The notes below the pieces were generated by a model, which was not told the DNA's origin, did not search any database, and saw only the letters and a program-made list of their open reading frames with translations. This document shows, in pieces, positions 4,157-6,719 of a stretch of DNA of 6,719 nucleotides. The position numbers and the translations under genes are program-made. Position 1 is the stretch's first letter. Every line of letters starts with the position of its first letter. Source of the DNA: a bacterium (GTDB lineage Bacteria > Patescibacteriota > Minisyncoccia > Phycocordibacterales > 2-02-FULL-43-11). The stretch lies in the NCBI GenBank assembly GCA_021814895.1, contig JAKAHN010000037.1, positions 1 to 6,719 of the forward strand, written 5' to 3'.

Positions 4157-5083
4157 TTAAACTTTAAGGTACCTCCTCACCGCCAAATAACTGGAAATCG
4201 CGCCGAGCACAACGCCCGACCCGACAATCAGCAAGAAAAACTGACCGAAATTTTCGGTGTAATAAGAGAAAAAATTTATACCGCTGAAAAAGTTAGCAGT
4301 CGCCACTCCGACATAGCGAGTCAAAGGATAGAAAATCGCCATTGTTAACACCCCGGCTATCAAACCATACAAAATTCCGGAAATGACAAACGGTCCGCGA
4401 ATGTATTTATTGCTGGCACCAACCAATTTCATAACTGAAATCTCGTCGCGAGAAATAAAAATCGCCAAACGAATAGTATTGAAAGCGACAATGATTGAAA
4501 TAAGAATTAAAATAAATGACAAAACAAAACCCAATCTTTCAGCCGCTTGAATAATCTTGCCGAGCTTGTCAATCGCCACCTGATTGTCAAAATAATTTAT
4601 TTTTTCAATTATTGAAGATTCTCCGGCAGACAAAGCGCTATCGCTTTTCAAAAAAGACGCAATTGATTCATATTGTGACGGGTCTTTGGCCTGAACATTA
4701 AGAATCGCGCCAAGAGGGTTATCGCCCAATTCATCAAGAGCTTGAAGGGTTAACGAATCGCCCTGGTGGCGGTCTTTGAAATTTTGAAGCGCTTCATCCT
4801 GAGAAATATAAGCCACCCTTACAACCGACGGCAAAGCTTCCAAAGATTTCTGCACCGACAAAATATCTTGGTCATTTGCGCCGACTGTAAAATAAATACT
4901 GATATCAACCTTATTTCTAATTTCAGTAAGTGAAGCGTTCAGCCCGACAACAATAAAAATAACCGAACCGATGGCAAAAAGCGTAACCGTCATAATCAAA
5001 ATGGCTGCCAAAGATACGAATGCGTTTCGGCTGAAATTCATTACACCGGCGCGAATTATTCTTTTTATATTTACCCACAACAT
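4157..5083 (-). CDS. ftsX: Cell division protein FtsX
   Basis: FtsX is the membrane partner of FtsE. The complex passes ATP-driven signals to peptidoglycan hydrolase regulators at the division site. The 308 residues show the family layout. There is a short cytoplasmic N-terminus with Arg19, TM1 at about 22-47, an extracytoplasmic loop at 48-183 containing LGDNPLGAILNV, TM2 at about 184-208, TM3 at about 231-256 and TM4 at about 281-303. The cytoplasmic motif SRDEISVMKLVGAS (211-224) after TM2 is diagnostic and contacts FtsE. The start gives the expected N-terminus, but no Shine-Dalgarno is visible before it. It lies 108 bp after ftsE, whereas these genes usually touch or overlap, so it may have its own start signals in the gap. 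Confidence 0.94.
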   Translation of the reverse strand: MLWVNIKRIIRAGVMNFSRNAFVSLAAILIMTVTLFAIGSVIFIVVGLNASLTEIRNKVDISIYFTVGANDQDILSVQKSLEALPSVVRVAYISQDEALQNFKDRHQGDSLTLQALDELGDNPLGAILNVQAKDPSQYESIASFLKSDSALSAGESSIIEKINYFDNQVAIDKLGKIIQAAERLGFVLSFILILISIIVAFNTIRLAIFISRDEISVMKLVGASNKYIRGPFVISGILYGLIAGVLTMAIFYPLTRYVGVATANFFSGINFFSYYTENFGQFFLLIVGSGVVLGAISSYLAVRRYLKV

Positions 5084-5110
5084 TGTTATAAGTTTAAAAT
5101 TAAAAACGAA

Positions 5111-5159
5111 AAAGTAAAAACTTACACTAATAATACAACATTTAGAAAATTTTTACTTT
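5111..5159 (-). repeat. Inverted repeat in the ftsE-ftsX gap
   Basis: AAAGTAAAAA (5111-5120) and TTTTTACTTT (5150-5159) are perfect 10-bp inverted arms with a 29-nt loop. The stem is almost all A-T. T-rich sequence follows on the minus strand (TTTCGTTTTTAATTTT). It could be a weak terminator/attenuator lowering ftsX relative to ftsE, an RNA processing site, or chance in AT-rich DNA. Confidence 0.35.
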
Positions 5160-5174
5160 AAAATCACACCTTTA

Positions 5175-5187
5175 CCTTTTCACTTTT
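5175..5187. repeat. Copy of the 13-mer CCTTTTCACTTTT after ftsE
   Basis: This copy is identical to 4140-4152. It starts 4-5 nt after the ftsE stop on the minus strand, in a similar position to the copies after ftsX. Confidence 0.5.
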
Positions 5188-5191
5188 GACC

Positions 5192-5872
5192 CTATAAAAC
5201 ATAGCGTCCTGTCGGGTCATCTCTCGCAATCTGCCCTTCTTCCATTGTTATTACTCTTTTCCCCAAACTGTCTATCACTCCCTTGTTGTGCGTTGCTAAA
5301 ACGATAGTAGTGCCCAGATCGTTAATCTTTTTCAAAATTTGAATAATTTCATAAGTATTCAACGGGTCAAGATTACCCGTAGGCTCATCGGCTAAAATCA
5401 CATCCGGCTGATTGACAATCGCCCTAGCAATAGCTACTCTTTGGCGTTCACCGCCGGAAAGTTCGTGAGGAAAACTGTCCATTTTGTGAGACAAACCGAC
5501 TAAATCAAGAATATGGGGAACGTCCGCCGCCACCTCGTTATCAGTCCGGCCAGACGCTTCCATCGCAAAAGCGATGTTTTCATAAGCGCTTTTGTTAGGT
5601 AAAAGGCGAAAATCCTGAAAAACCGCCCCAATTCGCCGACGAATATGATTCATTTGGGACGGTTTTAGGGCGTTGATATCAACAGATTGAAAAAAAATCT
5701 GCCCTTCTGTAGGCTTTTCTTCGGCCAAAATCATTTTAATAAGAGTGGTTTTCCCAGCGCCCGAATGACCGACAACAGATACAAATTCGCCCGGGTCAAT
5801 CTTGAAACTGACGTCTTTTAGAGCCACCGAATCGTCAGAATATACTTTTGAAACTTTGTTGAAATGTATCAT
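5192..5872 (-). CDS. ftsE: Cell division ATP-binding protein FtsE
   Basis: FtsE is the ATPase of the FtsEX complex, an ABC-type mechanotransmission system at the inner face of the membrane. The 226-residue length is typical. Visible motifs are Walker A GHSGAGKTT (35-43), Q-loop VFQDFRLLPNKSAYENI (84-100) with the DFRLL-ENI block characteristic of FtsE, ABC signature LSGGERQ (138-144), Walker B VILADEP (158-164), D-loop GNLDP (166-170) and switch His195. All catalytic residues are present, so it should be active. It lies 96 bp after prfB with a candidate promoter in between, and 108 bp before ftsX, its partner. The order prfB-ftsE-ftsX is common in bacteria. The ATG gives the standard MI.F..VSK.Y start; no clear Shine-Dalgarno precedes it. 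Confidence 0.96.
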   Translation of the reverse strand: MIHFNKVSKVYSDDSVALKDVSFKIDPGEFVSVVGHSGAGKTTLIKMILAEEKPTEGQIFFQSVDINALKPSQMNHIRRRIGAVFQDFRLLPNKSAYENIAFAMEASGRTDNEVAADVPHILDLVGLSHKMDSFPHELSGGERQRVAIARAIVNQPDVILADEPTGNLDPLNTYEIIQILKKINDLGTTIVLATHNKGVIDSLGKRVITMEEGQIARDDPTGRYVL

Positions 5873-5914
5873 TTGGAAAATCTTTTGATTTAAAAATATT
5901 TAGCACACATTCAG

Positions 5915-5943
5915 AGTATAACACGAAAAACGGGATAGAAAAA
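5915..5943 (-). promoter_or_regulatory. Putative promoter upstream of ftsE
   Basis: On the minus strand TTTTTC (5938-5943) and a near-consensus TATACT (5915-5920) are 17 nt apart. The predicted start is about 35 nt before the ftsE ATG. The -35 is poor, but the -10 is good and sits in the prfB-ftsE gap. An eight-T run just upstream (5939-5946), preceded by a weak CATCG-type hairpin (5953-5967), might terminate prfB. Confidence 0.45.
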
Positions 5944-5968
5944 AAACAGCAACATTCGATTACGATGC

Positions 5969-6719
5969 TTAATTTAAGAACTTTTCCGCTTCAATAAACT
6001 CCTCCAATTCGCCATTCAAGACATCGTCAACCTGCGTTGTTTCAACCCCCGTCCTATGATCTTTAACCATCTTATACGGATGTAAAACATAAGAACGGAT
6101 TTGATTACCCCATTCAACGCTTGTTGTCTTGGAAATCTGCATCCCTTTTTCTTTGGCCAGCCGTTCCGCTTCCATCATTTTATAAAGTCTGCCTTTTAGT
6201 ATTTGAACCGCCTTTTCTTTATTCTGAGCTTGAGAACGTTCGGTCTCCACATGAACAGCGATTTTTGTCGGCAAATGAACAAGCCGGACGGCCGTTTCTC
6301 TTTTATTGACATTCTGCCCGCCCGGACCGGAAGATTTGGCGTAAGTAACTTCCAAATCGCTTTCGGGAATATCAATCTCAGCGGTTTTTTCCAGTTTCGG
6401 AATCACTTCAACCATTGAAAAAGAAGTGTGGCGTTTTTGCTGAGCGTTGAACGGAGAAATTCTGACCAGCCTATGAACGCCGGACTCTCCTTTCAAATCG
6501 CCATAGGAGTTCTTGCCGGACACTTCAAATGTTAGATTACGAAAGCCTCCTTGATCATTTTGATTTTGATGAATAATGGAAAGCGACCAGCCTCTTTTTT
6601 CAATATATTTACGATACATCCCAAACAGCATTGCCGAAAAATCTTCTGAATCATCTCCTCCGGCGCCGGAAAAAATCGTTACAATGGCGTCACCTAAATC
6701 ATATTTACTTCCGCCAACA
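5969..6719 (-). CDS. prfB: Peptide chain release factor 2 (RF2), 5' end beyond window
   Basis: RF2 recognises UAA and UGA stop codons in the ribosomal A site and triggers peptide release. The frame stays open to the window edge, giving 249 residues. A methionine at 6631 is internal, because the residues before it (GAGGDDSEDFSA) are a conserved RF2 block. Using edge numbering, SPF at 88-90 (RISPFNAQQKRHTSF) is the RF2 stop-codon tripeptide. GGQ at 133-135 (SSGPGGQNVNKR) is the catalytic loop that enters the peptidyl transferase centre. About 85-115 N-terminal residues are missing compared with usual RF2. The in-frame UGA frameshift site known near codon 25 in many prfB genes would lie outside the window. 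It heads the prfB-ftsE-ftsX series. Confidence 0.95.
   Translation of the reverse strand, partial: VGGSKYDLGDAIVTIFSGAGGDDSEDFSAMLFGMYRKYIEKRGWSLSIIHQNQNDQGGFRNLTFEVSGKNSYGDLKGESGVHRLVRISPFNAQQKRHTSFSMVEVIPKLEKTAEIDIPESDLEVTYAKSSGPGGQNVNKRETAVRLVHLPTKIAVHVETERSQAQNKEKAVQILKGRLYKMMEAERLAKEKGMQISKTTSVEWGNQIRSYVLHPYKMVKDHRTGVETTQVDDVLNGELEEFIEAEKFLN

Noticed and set aside
5953..5967. Terminator of prfB
   Set aside because: The hairpin has only about five pairs with a bulge and sits several bases from the T-run. It is too weak to list as a separate feature.
1..6719. tRNA genes, CRISPR arrays, insertion sequences, prophage genes
   Set aside because: No tRNA-like arms, regularly spaced repeats, transposase motifs or terminal inverted repeats with target duplications were seen.

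Overview
This AT-rich, gene-dense window looks like part of a reduced bacterial genome, most likely Candidate Phyla Radiation/Patescibacteria (Parcubacteria-like). The clues are a shortened AspRS without the GAD insertion, 1-2 nt gene spacing, weak or absent Shine-Dalgarno sequences and small orphan proteins. No marker gene fixes the phylum, so this placement is an inference. Intact RF2, with its SPF and GGQ motifs, suggests UGA is a stop codon here, unlike in CPR lineages that reassigned UGA. All complete large genes end in TAA or TAG.

Left part (56-3285, minus strand). A compact operon runs aspS (aspartyl-tRNA synthetase) -> S51/PepE-like serine peptidase -> scpA (SMC kleisin), with gaps of 1 and 2 nt. 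Upstream of aspS lies a leader of about 300 nt that reads as a T-box riboswitch. It has a promoter, a short 5' hairpin, a long helix, AGUAG, a hairpin ending in CCGUUAU, a Stem III hairpin, a T-box-like GAGGUUGCACCGCG, and a strong intrinsic terminator with seven U just before aspS. The model is that uncharged tRNA-Asp (or Asn) prevents termination. That would raise AspRS together with a peptidase whose family includes the Asp-X dipeptidase PepE, a sensible pairing for an amino-acid scavenger. scpA would be carried along.

Middle part (about 3290-4156, no large gene). The plus strand carries two small transcription units. The first has a putative promoter, then a structured RNA in which a 10-bp helix competes with a terminator, then a 41-codon very acidic ORF with its own strong terminator. 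The second has a good promoter, a 46-codon ORF for a C-terminally anchored single-span membrane protein, and a terminator. A 21-bp perfect palindrome, a polypyrimidine tract and a second hairpin follow, in the convergent gap facing ftsX.

Right part (4157-6719, minus strand). prfB (RF2, 5' end cut by the window), ftsE and ftsX lie in an order common in bacteria. The ftsE-ftsX gap (108 bp) is unusually long and holds an inverted repeat. A 13-nt motif in it recurs just after ftsX. FtsEX is the ABC-type complex that links division to peptidoglycan hydrolase activation.
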